A stretch of DNA of 64,000 nucleotides from Prauserella_A sp040645195 (GCF_040645195.1 NZ_JBEYXW010000031.1:7059-71058), one strand, 5' to 3'. Shown: positions 16,579 through 27,541, numbered from the stretch's first letter. A program made the numbers and translations. The notes: generated by a model not told the origin, from the letters alone.

Positions 16579-17954
16579 TGGCGGATATCGGATCGCTGAT
16601 CGGTGACATCTTCAACACCGGCCGGTCACCGGAACAGATCTACATCGACCTCACCACCGGGCCCGGGGCCGAAACCGTGGCCGCGGCGAGTGACGGTTCG
16701 GCCGCGCAAGCCGAGCTGCACGGCGAGATCATGGACCTGATCGCCCAACAGCATGCCGATGTCGCCTCCGGCTGGCAGGGCGAAGCCGGTGCGGGGGCGG
16801 CCAACGCCGCCACACCGGTGTCGCGCGTCGCGGAGAATGCCGCCGATCAATTGCAGATCTCGCACTCGATGCTTGCGATGCAGACCGATGTGTTCCAGCA
16901 TGCCAAGAACAGTGTCGTCGAGGTACCCGAGAATCCCAGCAAAGCCGAATTCGTCACCTCGGCCTTTCCGATGCTCACCGATTATGCCGCGAAGTCAGCC
17001 GCATATCAGGAAGCGTCCGAGAACAACAAGCACGTATACGAAATGTATTACAGCCAGTCCGGGCTGGTCGGCAACACCATGCCTACCGATTACAGCAATT
17101 TGCTCGCCAATACCGACGGCATGGAGATCACGACGACATCCGCGACCGTCGAGTCATCCGGCGGGCGACCGGCAAACGGCATCCCGGCGCCAGGCGCCAC
17201 CTACGCCGGTCCCCCGCCTTCGGCGACGGCTCCAGCCGGCGGCTTCGTCGACCCGGACGGTACCCATGCGCTCCGCACCCGGCCGGCAGGCAGGACCGTA
17301 TCGGCTCCCGCGGCCAGCGCCGAGTCGGACAGCACCAGCAGCTCCGGGTACGTGCGCCCCGGCAGCGGCGGCACCACCAACCCCATCGGGACCGGGCAGG
17401 GGCCGGGCACGACCGCACCGCAGGTACCGGGCGGCGGCACGCCTGCCCAAGGTACGACCGGCATCGGCGGCGGACTGTACGCCCCTGGAACCGGTTCAGG
17501 CCCCGTGACCGGACGACCCGGGACCGGTTCGGACACGGTGACCGGACGCCCAGGAACCGGCTCCGGAACCGTGACCGGCAGGCCGGGAACCGGCTCCGGA
17601 CCCGTGACAGCACGCCCTGGATCCGGATTCGCCGGTGTCGGCAGTGGCGCCGGAGCCAGCCCCGGCCCCGGCGAAAGCGCCAGGGGCACAGGCGGGGTGC
17701 TCGGTGGTGGTCGTGGTACCGGCGCGGCACCGGTGAGCGGCCCCGGCGGCCCTGCCGCCGCTGGTGCGCAGCAGGCCGCGACGACTGGTCGTGGCGGTCC
17801 AGGCGGCATGGTCGGCCCCGGCGCCGCGGGCAGGGGCAAGAACGCCGAGGACCAGGACCACCGGCGCCCGGACTACCTGCAGGAGTACGACCCGCACGAC
17901 GTGTTCGTCGGCGAACTCGGCAGGACCGCGCCTCCGGTCATCGGCGAGAAGTGA
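16578..17954 (+). CDS. PPE-like ESX substrate with Gly/Pro/Thr repeat tail
   Basis: 458 residues. The N-terminal 170 residues are helical with the SGWQGEAG turn (W-x-G) and a VVEVPENP segment, resembling actinobacterial PPE-like proteins. From about residue 195 it becomes a low-complexity Gly/Pro/Thr/Ala-rich region with four 11-residue tandem repeats (304-347) and ends in a distinct acidic/aromatic tail (DYLQEYDPHDVFVGELG). No signal peptide, consistent with ESX export. The EspG-like gene that starts within its stop codon would supply the PPE chaperone. Substrate status is inferred. Confidence 0.75.
   Translation: MADIGSLIGDIFNTGRSPEQIYIDLTTGPGAETVAAASDGSAAQAELHGEIMDLIAQQHADVASGWQGEAGAGAANAATPVSRVAENAADQLQISHSMLAMQTDVFQHAKNSVVEVPENPSKAEFVTSAFPMLTDYAAKSAAYQEASENNKHVYEMYYSQSGLVGNTMPTDYSNLLANTDGMEITTTSATVESSGGRPANGIPAPGATYAGPPPSATAPAGGFVDPDGTHALRTRPAGRTVSAPAASAESDSTSSSGYVRPGSGGTTNPIGTGQGPGTTAPQVPGGGTPAQGTTGIGGGLYAPGTGSGPVTGRPGTGSDTVTGRPGTGSGTVTGRPGTGSGPVTARPGSGFAGVGSGAGASPGPGESARGTGGVLGGGRGTGAAPVSGPGGPAAAGAQQAATTGRGGPGGMVGPGAAGRGKNAEDQDHRRPDYLQEYDPHDVFVGELGRTAPPVIGEK
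17487..17618 (+). repeat. Four 33-bp tandem repeats inside the PPE-like gene
   Basis: Four in-frame units each encode G-T-G-S-x-x-V-T-x-R-P. The units differ at third positions and at two residues, so they are old rather than a recent expansion. Copy number may vary between strains. Confidence 0.8.
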
Positions 17955-18655
17955 CCGTGTGGCGTGACGACGTGATGCTGCACCGCGTCTCGGTGCTGCA
18001 CACTCTGGCCAAGCACAACATCGGGCACGCACCGGAGATCCTGGCCGGCGACGACGTCTGGCTCCCGCCGGAGTCGCGCGCCCGGCTGGACGAGGCGGTG
18101 AACCAGGACCTCGCGGGGCAGCGGCTCCTCACGAGGGACCGGCTCGACGACGACTTCTACGACGTGCTCAACGTCATAGCGCGACCGGCGCGCGAATACT
18201 TCGGCTGGGTCCAGGACGAGGAGTACGGCAACTACGCCCTCTCCGTGGCGGGCTCCGGCCGCAGCTGCGTGCTCGTTCTGCGCAGGGGCAACTGGGTGCG
18301 GTTCATGCCGGCGCAGGCCGATCGCATGGCCGAAACGTGGCTCGACCAGATCCGCGCTGTTCCGGCAGGCGGCGCGGCAAGCATCAGCCTGCCGGAGGCC
18401 GAAGCGCCCTGGGTCACCGGTGAGCCATGCACGCCGGAGGCCCGGCGCTTCCTGACACTGCTCGACCTGCCGCGCTTCGGTGGTGGGCAGGTGCACGCCC
18501 GGTCCGGTACTGAAAAGAGCGCCCCGCTCACCTACCTCGACACCACGGACGGTCGCTGGCTACTCAGCAGCGACGGCGATGGCCGCGACCGGTGGATCAC
18601 CGCGGCGCCCGGCACGCCTGCGGAGTTCGCACGCAAAATGCACGCAATGGTGTGA
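17951..18655 (+). CDS. EspG-like ESX chaperone
   Basis: 234 residues, soluble. Resembles the ESX secretion-associated EspG family: an N-terminal segment ending in LP, an alternating beta-sheet core (NYALSVAGSGRSCVLVLRRG) and a C-terminal domain with the GRWLLSS strand. EspG proteins bind PE/PPE substrates in the cytosol and deliver them to an ESX channel. The GTG start overlaps the PPE-like stop (GTGA), as expected for a cognate pair. No ESX core genes (eccB-E, mycP) are in this window, so the channel must be elsewhere. Confidence 0.75.
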   Translation: MTVWRDDVMLHRVSVLHTLAKHNIGHAPEILAGDDVWLPPESRARLDEAVNQDLAGQRLLTRDRLDDDFYDVLNVIARPAREYFGWVQDEEYGNYALSVAGSGRSCVLVLRRGNWVRFMPAQADRMAETWLDQIRAVPAGGAASISLPEAEAPWVTGEPCTPEARRFLTLLDLPRFGGGQVHARSGTEKSAPLTYLDTTDGRWLLSSDGDGRDRWITAAPGTPAEFARKMHAMV

Positions 18656-18847
18656 TCGGGCTCGCATTCACAAGGCTTTCTGAATCGAATGAATTGTCTG
18701 GTCGATCACACAGAACAACCCGAGGTTCAGTCACCCCGGTGCTACGGGTCTAGCATCCCCTCATATCCACGCTCGACGACCCTGACCTCGGCAAAGTCGC
18801 GGTCCGCCGGGCTCAAGTCCATCAGTGACGTTGGAGGCCGTACACCG

Positions 18848-19294
18848 ATGTCCACCACTGCGAGCACCGTCCCCGGGACGGGAGCGAGTGATCGGGCGGG
18901 CGCCTCACGCCGGAGCGGAACGTTCTATCGCGGCGACCCTGGCATGTGGTCCTGGGTCCTGCACCGCATCACCGGCGTGCTCACGTTCTTCTTCCTGTTC
19001 GTGCACGTGCTCGACACCGCACTCGTGCGCGTGTCACCCAATGCGTACGACGAGATCATCGAGACCTACAAGAGCCCGATCGTCAACCTCCTCGAGGTCG
19101 CGCTCGTCGGCGCCGTGCTCTACCACGCGCTGAACGGCATCAGAGTGATCCTCGTGGACTTCTGGTCGAAGGGACCGAAGTACCAGCGCCCGATGCTCTG
19201 GTCGATCATCGGCATCTGGGTCGTTGTGATGATCCCGGGCACCTACTTCATGCTCGAACGCACCGTGAGTGACCTGTTCGGAGGCGGCAACTGA
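18848..19294 (+). CDS. sdhC: Succinate dehydrogenase cytochrome b subunit
   Basis: 148 residues with three membrane helices. Heme-b-binding anchor subunit of complex II; the family motif is seen in WSWVLHRITGVL (His ligand region near residue 39) and LYHALNGIRVI. The ATG at 18848 has GGAGG about 10 nt upstream, and the gene overlaps sdhD by one base (TGATG). First gene of sdhCDAB, which couples succinate oxidation in the TCA cycle to quinone reduction. Confidence 0.93.
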   Translation: MSTTASTVPGTGASDRAGASRRSGTFYRGDPGMWSWVLHRITGVLTFFFLFVHVLDTALVRVSPNAYDEIIETYKSPIVNLLEVALVGAVLYHALNGIRVILVDFWSKGPKYQRPMLWSIIGIWVVVMIPGTYFMLERTVSDLFGGGN

Positions 19295-19710
19295 TGGCTG
19301 AAGCGCTCGCACTCGACAAGCCGCGCTCGCCGCGCAGGCCCGCCGCAAGGCGGAGCAACTTCGAGCTCTACAGCTGGCTGTTCATGCGCATTTCCGGCCT
19401 CGCTCTGGTGGTGCTCGTGCTCGGCCACCTGTTCATCATGAACATCCTCGACGGCGGCGTGCACCGCATCAACTTCGCCTTCGTCGCCGGCCGGTGGTCG
19501 TCACCGTTCTGGCAGCTCTGGGACCTGTCCATGCTGTGGCTGGCACAGCTGCACGGCGGCAACGGCCTGCGCACGATCATCGACGACTACGCGCGCAAGG
19601 ACGTCACGCGGTTCTGGCTCAAGATGGTGCTCTACGTCTCGATGGCCGTGATTCTCGTGCTCGGCACGCTGGTGATCTTCACCTTCGACCCCAACATCCC
19701 GGCCAGCTGA
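19294..19710 (+). CDS. sdhD: Succinate dehydrogenase membrane anchor subunit
   Basis: 138 residues, three hydrophobic helices, second anchor subunit. Family features include the first helix starting WLFMRISGLALVVLVLGH (heme ligand His) and the LWLAQLHGGNGLRTIIDDY segment. Starts on the sdhC stop; 24 bp separate it from sdhA, with ACGGAG as the sdhA ribosome binding site. Confidence 0.93.
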   Translation: MAEALALDKPRSPRRPAARRSNFELYSWLFMRISGLALVVLVLGHLFIMNILDGGVHRINFAFVAGRWSSPFWQLWDLSMLWLAQLHGGNGLRTIIDDYARKDVTRFWLKMVLYVSMAVILVLGTLVIFTFDPNIPAS

Positions 19711-19734
19711 CACTCACCACACGGAGTTCCCGAC

Positions 19735-21521
<1,787 letters not shown>

Positions 21522-21522
<1 letters not shown>

Positions 21523-21563
21523 TGTCGACCGAAGCACTCTTTCCCGCTGAGGGAGCGAAATGA
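21522..21563 (+). CDS. 13-codon ORF bridging sdhA and sdhB
   Basis: Reads MSTEALFPAEGAK. Its ATG overlaps the sdhA stop (TGATG) and its TGA overlaps the sdhB start (ATGA), so it fills the 37-bp gap exactly. The sdhB ribosome binding site (GAGGGAG) lies inside it. A ribosome finishing sdhA could read through this ORF and re-initiate at sdhB. It may be a coupling device rather than a functional peptide; coincidence is possible. Confidence 0.4.
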
Positions 21564-22339
21564 CTGCGGTAGCTGAGAACGCGGTTCACGACACGTCGCA
21601 GATCCCCGCGCCGGAGGGCTCGATCACCATCACGGTGAAGCTCCTGCGCTTCAACCCGGAGGTCGACGACGAGCCGCACTGGGAGTCCTACGACGTCCCG
21701 GCGCTGCCGACCGACCGCGTGCTGAACCTGCTGTTCAACATCAAGAACTATGTCGACGGCACGCTGTCGTTCCGGCGCTCGTGCGCACACGGCATCTGCG
21801 GCTCGGACGCGATGCAGATCAACGGCATCAACCGGCTGGCCTGCAAGGTGCTCGTGAAGGACTTGCTGGCGAAGCGCGGCAAGCAGACGACGATCACGGT
21901 CGCACCGATCAAGGGCCTGCCCACGATGAAGGACCTCTATGTCGACATGGAGCCCTTCTTCGAGGCCTACCGTTCGGTGAAGCCGTACCTCATCGCCTAC
22001 GGCAACGAGCCCACCCGCGAACGGATCCAGTCGGCCGCCGACCGGGAGCGCTTCGACGACACCACCAAGTGCATCCTGTGCGCGGCGTGCACATCGTCGT
22101 GCCCGGTGTACTGGGCGGACGGCTCCTACTTCGGGCCTGCCGCGATCGTCAACGCACACCGGTTCATCTTCGACTCCCGTGACGAGGGAGCGGAGGAGCG
22201 GCTGGACATCCTCAACGACGCCGAGGGCGTGTGGCGCTGCCGGACCACCTTCAACTGCACCGACGCCTGCCCCCGCGGCATCCAGGTGACGAAGGCAATC
22301 CAGGAGGTCAAGCGCGCACTGCTGTTCCGCCGCGTCTGA
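21560..22339 (+). CDS. sdhB: Succinate dehydrogenase iron-sulfur subunit
   Basis: 259 residues. [2Fe-2S] site: Cys75, Cys80, an Asp in the third position (CGSDAM, as in the E. coli enzyme) and Cys95. The [4Fe-4S]/[3Fe-4S] sites are CILCAACTSSCP and CTDACPRGI. Carries electrons from FAD to quinone. Last gene of the operon; a 101-bp palindromic element starts 15 bp after its stop. Confidence 0.96.
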   Translation: MTAVAENAVHDTSQIPAPEGSITITVKLLRFNPEVDDEPHWESYDVPALPTDRVLNLLFNIKNYVDGTLSFRRSCAHGICGSDAMQINGINRLACKVLVKDLLAKRGKQTTITVAPIKGLPTMKDLYVDMEPFFEAYRSVKPYLIAYGNEPTRERIQSAADRERFDDTTKCILCAACTSSCPVYWADGSYFGPAAIVNAHRFIFDSRDEGAEERLDILNDAEGVWRCRTTFNCTDACPRGIQVTKAIQEVKRALLFRRV

Positions 22340-22354
22340 GGCACCCTTTGGTCC

Positions 22355-22455
22355 CCCAAGGCCACCATGGTTGCACTTGTCAAACACCGCGACGCGAAGC
22401 GTCTCCGTTTGGGTGGCGGTGGGAGACGGGTGGGCGCAACTATGGTGGCCTTGGG
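22355..22455. repeat. 101-bp palindromic interspersed element, copy 2
   Basis: Same length as copy 1 with six differences in 101 positions. In the outer stem the left arm has CCACCATGG where copy 1 has CCACCTTGG, and the right arm changes in step, so base pairing is kept. The inner stem (22400-22406 with 22422-22428) is unchanged. It fills the gap between the sdhB stop (22339) and the stop of the convergent gene (22472). A bidirectional terminator is the simplest role. Confidence 0.85.
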
Positions 22456-22471
22456 TGCTTTCCGGCCCGGC

Positions 22472-22894
22472 TCAGAGGTCGGCGCAGGCCTGCCGGGCCG
22501 CTGACAGCGCGTCGGTGTACTCCTGGCTGTCGGTGCTCATCATCTGCTGCAGGATGTTGACGGGTTTGCGCACGGCATCGGCGAGCGGCTGGTAGCGCTT
22601 GTCGGCCTCGCCCGCTGCGGCGATCTCGGCGGCGCCGGCCCAGCGCCGGTAAGCGGCGACGTTCTCGACGGGGTCGAGGTCGGTCGTGCGCCGGACAACG
22701 GTGCACGCGGCCTCCGCGTCCGCCGCTGCGCCCTCAGCCTCCGACGACGTCAGCAGCCACGCCAGGCCGACCCCACCGCCGCCCAGCAGCAACCCCGCGG
22801 CGAGCGCGAGCACGACCAGCCGCTTGCTGTGCGCAGGTCGGGCGGTGGGCTGTGGTTGGGGGTCTCCGGGGCCGTACACCTGCGGTGAAGTCAC
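22472..22894 (-). CDS. Single-pass membrane protein of unknown function
   Basis: 140 residues: a Pro/Gln-rich cytoplasmic N-terminus of about 24 residues, one membrane helix (LVVLALAAGLLLGGGGVGLAW, trimmed ends about 27-46), then a helical outer domain of about 90 residues with two cysteines (Cys64 and near the C-terminus) that could form a disulfide. This layout is common in actinobacterial envelope proteins. No family recognised. Confidence 0.7.
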   Translation of the reverse strand: MTSPQVYGPGDPQPQPTARPAHSKRLVVLALAAGLLLGGGGVGLAWLLTSSEAEGAAADAEAACTVVRRTTDLDPVENVAAYRRWAGAAEIAAAGEADKRYQPLADAVRKPVNILQQMMSTDSQEYTDALSAARQACADL

Positions 22895-22935
22895 GTCTTC
22901 AGGACGCGACCGAGTTTACCGAGAGTTCCGGCCGG

Positions 22936-23178
22936 TCACGCGTCCGTACGGTGACGCGCGGCACGCCACCCACGCCAGCCGAGCACACCGATGATCGTGC
23001 CCAGCACGAAGGACACCACGGCAAGGACAAGGTGGACCACGAAGAACGAGGTCGGCGAACCGTCGGCGGTCCAGGCGTTGTCGCTGCTCCACAGGTTCCT
23101 GACGAAGGTGATCCAGATGATCCAGGACCACACGCCGAAAGCCAGCAGAAAGAGTGATGTACGGCGAGACATCCGCAT
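22936..23178 (-). CDS. SCO4848-family small membrane protein
   Basis: 80 residues from ATG 23178 (MRMSRRTS); a second ATG two codons on is possible. Two hydrophobic helices, with the FGVWSWIIWITFVRNLW block shared by the SCO4848 family of small actinobacterial membrane proteins, and a basic C-terminus. Function unknown. It is divergent from the carboxypeptidase gene, whose homologue adjoins this family in other actinobacteria (from memory, unchecked). Confidence 0.75.
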   Translation of the reverse strand: MRMSRRTSLFLLAFGVWSWIIWITFVRNLWSSDNAWTADGSPTSFFVVHLVLAVVSFVLGTIIGVLGWRGWRAARHRTDA

Positions 23179-23220
23179 ACCCGCAAGTATTGCTCGCACC
23201 CCGAAGGCTAGCCTGCACGG

Positions 23221-24444
23221 GTGCGTCGTGCCTTTCCCATCAGGGTCCTGATCCTCGCCCTGCTCTGTGGCCTGCTGGCCACCGCGGGGCCGCCCGCGAT
23301 CGCGCAGGAAACCACCGAAGCGCAGGCCGGGGCTTGCCCGAACCGGCTGCTGCCGCCGCCCCCGGTGGACACTTCCGAGCAGCCGCCGCCGGGCCAGCCG
23401 TCTCCCCCGCCGCTACCGGTGCCGGCCAACCCCGCGGGCGGCGCGCGCATGGCCGAGTGCGGCCTGGTGCTGCCCTCCGGCACACCGGTCCCGCCCGAAC
23501 TCGGCACCGCGGCATCGTGGCTGCTGCAGGACATGGACACCGGCGCGGTGCTCGCCGCGAAGGATCCGCATGGGCGGCAGCGGCCGGCCTCACTGATCAA
23601 GACACTGCTCGCACTGGCGGTGATCGAGGAACTCCCACCGGACAAAGTGGTCGTTCCGACGGTGGAGGACGCCAGCCAGGAGTGCACCTGCGTCGGCATC
23701 GTCGCCGGCTCCCAGTACACAGTGGATGTTCTGGTGCACGCGCTGCTGATGCGCTCCGGCAACGATGTCGCGCACGCGCTTGCCACGGCGCTCGGTGGCG
23801 TACCCACGGCGGTCGGCAAGATGAACGCACTGGCCGAGCGTCTCGGCGCCACCGACACCCGTGCGGCGACGCCGTCCGGTTTGGACGGACCGGGGATGAT
23901 GACCTCGGCCTACGACACGAGCCTGATCTTCGGCTATGCGATGCGGCAGCCGGCCTACGCCGACGCCGTCGGCACGAAGCACCTCGATTTCCCCGGTGGC
24001 ACCGGCGAACCCAGCTACCCCATCTACAACGACAACAAGCTGTGGGCTGCCTACGCAGGGTTCGTCGGCGGCAAGACCGGGTTCACCGATGACGCCAGGC
24101 ACACCTATGTCGGCGCCGCGGAGCGGGACGGCAAACGCATCTCCCTCGTGCTGCTGCGCGCCGAACAGCGCCCGGTCCTCGTCTCCGCTCAAGCCATGCA
24201 GTTGCTCGACTACGGTTTCGCGCTGGCCACGGCGGGTACGGAACCGGTCGGCCAGGTCAGCACGGCGCCGGTCAGCGCGCCGGACGCCACGACCGCGGCG
24301 CAGCACAGCCCGGCGGCTGCGGGCTCCAGCATGACGGATCCCTTCGGTACCACCGGCTGGATCGTCACCCTCATCGTCATCGTGATCGTCGGCGTCGGCT
24401 TGTTCGTCGCGCACCGCCGCGGCCTGCTCCAGCGCCCGGAGTGA
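23221..24444 (+). CDS. D-alanyl-D-alanine carboxypeptidase (PBP5-type)
   Basis: 407 residues. Signal peptide 1-28, a Pro-rich linker to about 70, the serine peptidase domain with SLIK (124-127), SGN (179-181) and KTG (285-287), and a C-terminal membrane helix with a basic tail that anchors it. Trims the terminal D-Ala of peptidoglycan stem peptides outside the membrane. GTG start at 23221. Converges on the MFS gene with 12 bp between stops. Confidence 0.92.
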   Translation: MRRAFPIRVLILALLCGLLATAGPPAIAQETTEAQAGACPNRLLPPPPVDTSEQPPPGQPSPPPLPVPANPAGGARMAECGLVLPSGTPVPPELGTAASWLLQDMDTGAVLAAKDPHGRQRPASLIKTLLALAVIEELPPDKVVVPTVEDASQECTCVGIVAGSQYTVDVLVHALLMRSGNDVAHALATALGGVPTAVGKMNALAERLGATDTRAATPSGLDGPGMMTSAYDTSLIFGYAMRQPAYADAVGTKHLDFPGGTGEPSYPIYNDNKLWAAYAGFVGGKTGFTDDARHTYVGAAERDGKRISLVLLRAEQRPVLVSAQAMQLLDYGFALATAGTEPVGQVSTAPVSAPDATTAAQHSPAAAGSSMTDPFGTTGWIVTLIVIVIVGVGLFVAHRRGLLQRPE

Positions 24445-24456
24445 CGGTCACCGGCG

Positions 24457-25737
24457 TCAGCCGCCGCGGGCTTCACCGCAGGTGTCGGCGGTGGCGTCCT
24501 GGGCTGTGTGCTCGGCGCCCGGATCGTTGTCGGCAGTTCGCGGCAACGTCTCCCGCGCCACGAGCCACAGCACCAGTGCCAGCACCGCCACACCACCGGT
24601 GATGGTGAACGCCGCCGGGTACGACCAGCGTTCGGCGATCACACCCGCGGCGAGCGGGCCGACGATGGCACCCACATCCGCGGCCATCTGGAAGCCCGCG
24701 AGGACGGACCCGCCGCGCGCCTTCGCACCGAGGACATCGGCGACGGCCGCGTTCTGCGACGGGTTCAGCGCACCGGAACCCACACCGGCGACCAGCGAGG
24801 CCGCCAGGAAGATCCACGGATTGCTGGTGACGCCGAGCAACACCGTGCCGACCGCGAGCAGCGCGAGCCCAGCCAGCGCAGGCGGGCGCCTGCCACGCTG
24901 GTCGGCGAACCGGCCCGCGACGAGTAGCGCGGCAGCGTTGGCGGCGGCGAACACGGCCATCGCGACGCCGGTGAACGACTCGTCCTTGAGCAGGACCGCC
25001 GTGACGAACAGCGGCATCAACGACATCCGCACCCCGAGCACCACCCAGCCGTTGGCCAGGTTCGACGCGAGCGCCGCGCGGTAGGTCGGGTGGCGCAGCG
25101 CCTGCCGGAACGTCATCGCCGGCTCGCCGTCATCGGCCTGTCGCGAGGCCAGTTCCGAGTGCCGCAGCTGCGACCAGACGAAGACGGTCGTCACCACCAG
25201 CGCGAGCCCGTAGGCCAGGAACGGCGCGCGCAGCGACACCGCCACCAGGCCACTGCCGATGACCGGGCCCGCGATACCGCCGAGCAGAAAGCTCGTCCCC
25301 CACAGGCCGGACGCCCGGCCACGCAGGTGCGCCGGCGAGATCCGGATCAGCAGGCCGATCGCCGAGACGGTGAACATCGTGGAGCCGATCCCGCTGGCGG
25401 AGCGGAACAGCAACAGCTGCCAGTAGTCGCCAGCGAAGGCGCTTGCGACCGTGCCCACCGCGACGATCGACAGGCCCCACAGGTACACCGGGCGCTCGCC
25501 GAAGCGGGTCACCAGCCGACCGCTCGCCGGGGCGAACACCAACCGCACGAGCGCGAACGCACTGATCACGAACGACGCCGCGGTGACACCGACGTCGAAG
25601 CTCGCCGCGAAGCTGGGTAGAGCGGGCCCGATCAGGCCGTAGCCGATCGCGATGAGGAAGCTCGCCCCCGCCAGGATGTAGATCTCCCTTGGCAACCGCG
25701 ACTGCTGCCGCGGCGTCACCGTGTCGCTCACGCTCAC
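24457..25737 (-). CDS. MFS transporter
   Basis: 426 residues, 12 predicted membrane helices, GTG start. Conserved motif A-like loops are seen (GRLVTRFGERPVYLWG in the first half, GRFADQRGRRPPALAG in the second), placing it with drug/H+ antiporter-like facilitators. Substrate unknown; no regulator gene is adjacent. Confidence 0.85.
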   Translation of the reverse strand: MSVSDTVTPRQQSRLPREIYILAGASFLIAIGYGLIGPALPSFAASFDVGVTAASFVISAFALVRLVFAPASGRLVTRFGERPVYLWGLSIVAVGTVASAFAGDYWQLLLFRSASGIGSTMFTVSAIGLLIRISPAHLRGRASGLWGTSFLLGGIAGPVIGSGLVAVSLRAPFLAYGLALVVTTVFVWSQLRHSELASRQADDGEPAMTFRQALRHPTYRAALASNLANGWVVLGVRMSLMPLFVTAVLLKDESFTGVAMAVFAAANAAALLVAGRFADQRGRRPPALAGLALLAVGTVLLGVTSNPWIFLAASLVAGVGSGALNPSQNAAVADVLGAKARGGSVLAGFQMAADVGAIVGPLAAGVIAERWSYPAAFTITGGVAVLALVLWLVARETLPRTADNDPGAEHTAQDATADTCGEARGG

Positions 25738-25763
25738 CCCTTTGGTTACAGCGTGACCTTAAT

Positions 25764-26777
25764 TCACTCGCGACGCCGCCCCAGCCAGCCCAGCAGCGCC
25801 CCCATGCCGAACGCACCCGCCGCGAGCCCGACGCCGGGGCCGCGCTGCACTGTCACGTTCGGCCTGATCACCGTGGGTGGTGGCGGTGCGATCCTGCGGA
25901 CGACGTTCTCCTGCGCCGTCGCCGTCCACGCGGTGACGAACAGTAAGAAACGCGACACCAGGTTCGCGAACACGAGCAGACCGATGATCGGTCCGAACAG
26001 CGCACCGGCCGGCGAGCCGAGGACACTGGCCAGGTAGATGGTGGCGACCTGTTTGAGCACCTCGAAGCCGATCGCGGCAACGACCGCACCGCGAATAGCG
26101 CTGCGCACGCTCACTTTCTCCCGCGGCAGCTGCGAGATGACCCAGAGGAACACCACCACGTTGGCCGCCAGTGCGAGCACGATGGTCGCCACCCGGAGCA
26201 TGAACTGCGCCCACACCTGCTGGTCGAGCCCGACGACCCGCAACAGGGAACTGCCGACACCGCCGCCGACCGCGGTGAGCCCGAACGACACCACGAGCGC
26301 AACCCCGAGCCCCACCAACGCGAGGAGATCCTTGATCTTCGTCGACAGGAAAGGCAGCTGTTTCTTCTCCTGCCCCCACTGCGCGGTGAGCGCGTCGCGC
26401 AGGTTGGTCATCCAGCCGAGCCCGGAATAAGCCGCCAGCAGCAGCCCGAGCACACCGACACCGGCGCGGGAGTCGACCGCGGCGGTGACGAGTTCGTTGA
26501 GGAGGGGGCGCAGCCCTGCCGGAGCGGAGTTGATGATGCTGGCTTGTAGCTCGTTCATCGCGGTCTCGTTACCGGCGAGAATGAAGCCCGCCACCGAGAA
26601 GCCGACCATCAGCAGTGGGAACAGCGAGAGCACCGAGAAGTACGTGATGGCCGCTGCGTAGTGGTTGCCGTAGCGCTCGGTGAACGCGTCGTTGGCTCTG
26701 AGCACGTGATCCAGCCACGGGTACTTCCGGCGCAAACGCGGCAGCAACTTCTCCTTCGTGGCCTGCTGTTCTGTCAC
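25764..26777 (-). CDS. YihY/BrkB family inner membrane protein
   Basis: 337 residues, six membrane helices. The family signature region is visible (GNHYAAAITYFSVLSLFPLL near residues 36-55) along with the conserved segment AAYSGLGWMTNLRDAL. Older literature called this family ribonuclease BN, which is not supported; the function is unclear. Basic ends flank the membrane core. Confidence 0.88.
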   Translation of the reverse strand: MTEQQATKEKLLPRLRRKYPWLDHVLRANDAFTERYGNHYAAAITYFSVLSLFPLLMVGFSVAGFILAGNETAMNELQASIINSAPAGLRPLLNELVTAAVDSRAGVGVLGLLLAAYSGLGWMTNLRDALTAQWGQEKKQLPFLSTKIKDLLALVGLGVALVVSFGLTAVGGGVGSSLLRVVGLDQQVWAQFMLRVATIVLALAANVVVFLWVISQLPREKVSVRSAIRGAVVAAIGFEVLKQVATIYLASVLGSPAGALFGPIIGLLVFANLVSRFLLFVTAWTATAQENVVRRIAPPPPTVIRPNVTVQRGPGVGLAAGAFGMGALLGWLGRRRE

Positions 26778-26821
26778 GTACAGACGCTAACCCTGCGTAA
26801 TCACACGCGCAACGCGAAGCG

Positions 26822-27541
26822 TCACGAACGGTGCACGATCACCTTCGTTCCAGGTGTCAGCAGGCCGAAGAGCTCATCGACGGACGGATCGGTCAGGCGC
26901 ACACACCCGTTGCTGGCGGGTTGCGGCTCCACCGGCTCGGCGCCGTGGAAGGCGACGCCGTCGTAGGTGAAGTAACTCGGCCGGTACATGGGGCCCAGTC
27001 GGGCGTAGCGCATCCCGTCGATCTGGTACAGGATCGCGAACTCGCCTTCGGGCGTGGCCTTCGCGGGCTCCTGCCCTGTCGAGGCGTCGTAGATCTTGTC
27101 GAGCACGCCGTCGACCACCGTGTAGACCACCTGCGTCGTGAGGTCCACCTCGATGTGGAAGCCAGCGGCGGCGGAGCGGATCACCGGTGCCCGCGGGTCG
27201 TCCAGCGCCTCGGCGGTCGCCTCGTCCACCTCACCGGTACGGGGCAGGCCCTGCACCTTCTGGAACGCCACGATGGCGTGCCGGGTCTCCGCATCGATCG
27301 TGCCGGTGACCTCACGGACCTGGTGGCCGAGCTGCTGCAACCGCCGCTGCAGCTCGCCCGCACTCGGCAGCTTCGGTGTCGTCGGCGCCGCCACCGTCGT
27401 GGCCGGCTGCACCTCTGTTTGCGCGTTGGCACGTGGTTCGGCGCTGCCGAGCTGTGACACGCCCACGCCGACGAGTACGGGCACGACGGCGAACGCCGTG
27501 GCGGCGAGCACACCGAAGCGCACCGGCTTCCGTTGTCCCAT
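26822..27541 (-). CDS. L,D-transpeptidase with peptidoglycan-binding domain
   Basis: 239 residues. An N-terminal membrane anchor or signal helix, a peptidoglycan-binding-1 domain (about 65-125) and a YkuD catalytic domain with FHG and SNGCVRL (nucleophile Cys). Makes 3-3 cross-links or attaches proteins to peptidoglycan outside the membrane. ATG 27541 is used; GTG 27553 is an alternative, and earlier starts lie inside the fbiC gene, whose stop is 38 bp upstream. Confidence 0.88.
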   Translation of the reverse strand: MGQRKPVRFGVLAATAFAVVPVLVGVGVSQLGSAEPRANAQTEVQPATTVAAPTTPKLPSAGELQRRLQQLGHQVREVTGTIDAETRHAIVAFQKVQGLPRTGEVDEATAEALDDPRAPVIRSAAAGFHIEVDLTTQVVYTVVDGVLDKIYDASTGQEPAKATPEGEFAILYQIDGMRYARLGPMYRPSYFTYDGVAFHGAEPVEPQPASNGCVRLTDPSVDELFGLLTPGTKVIVHRS

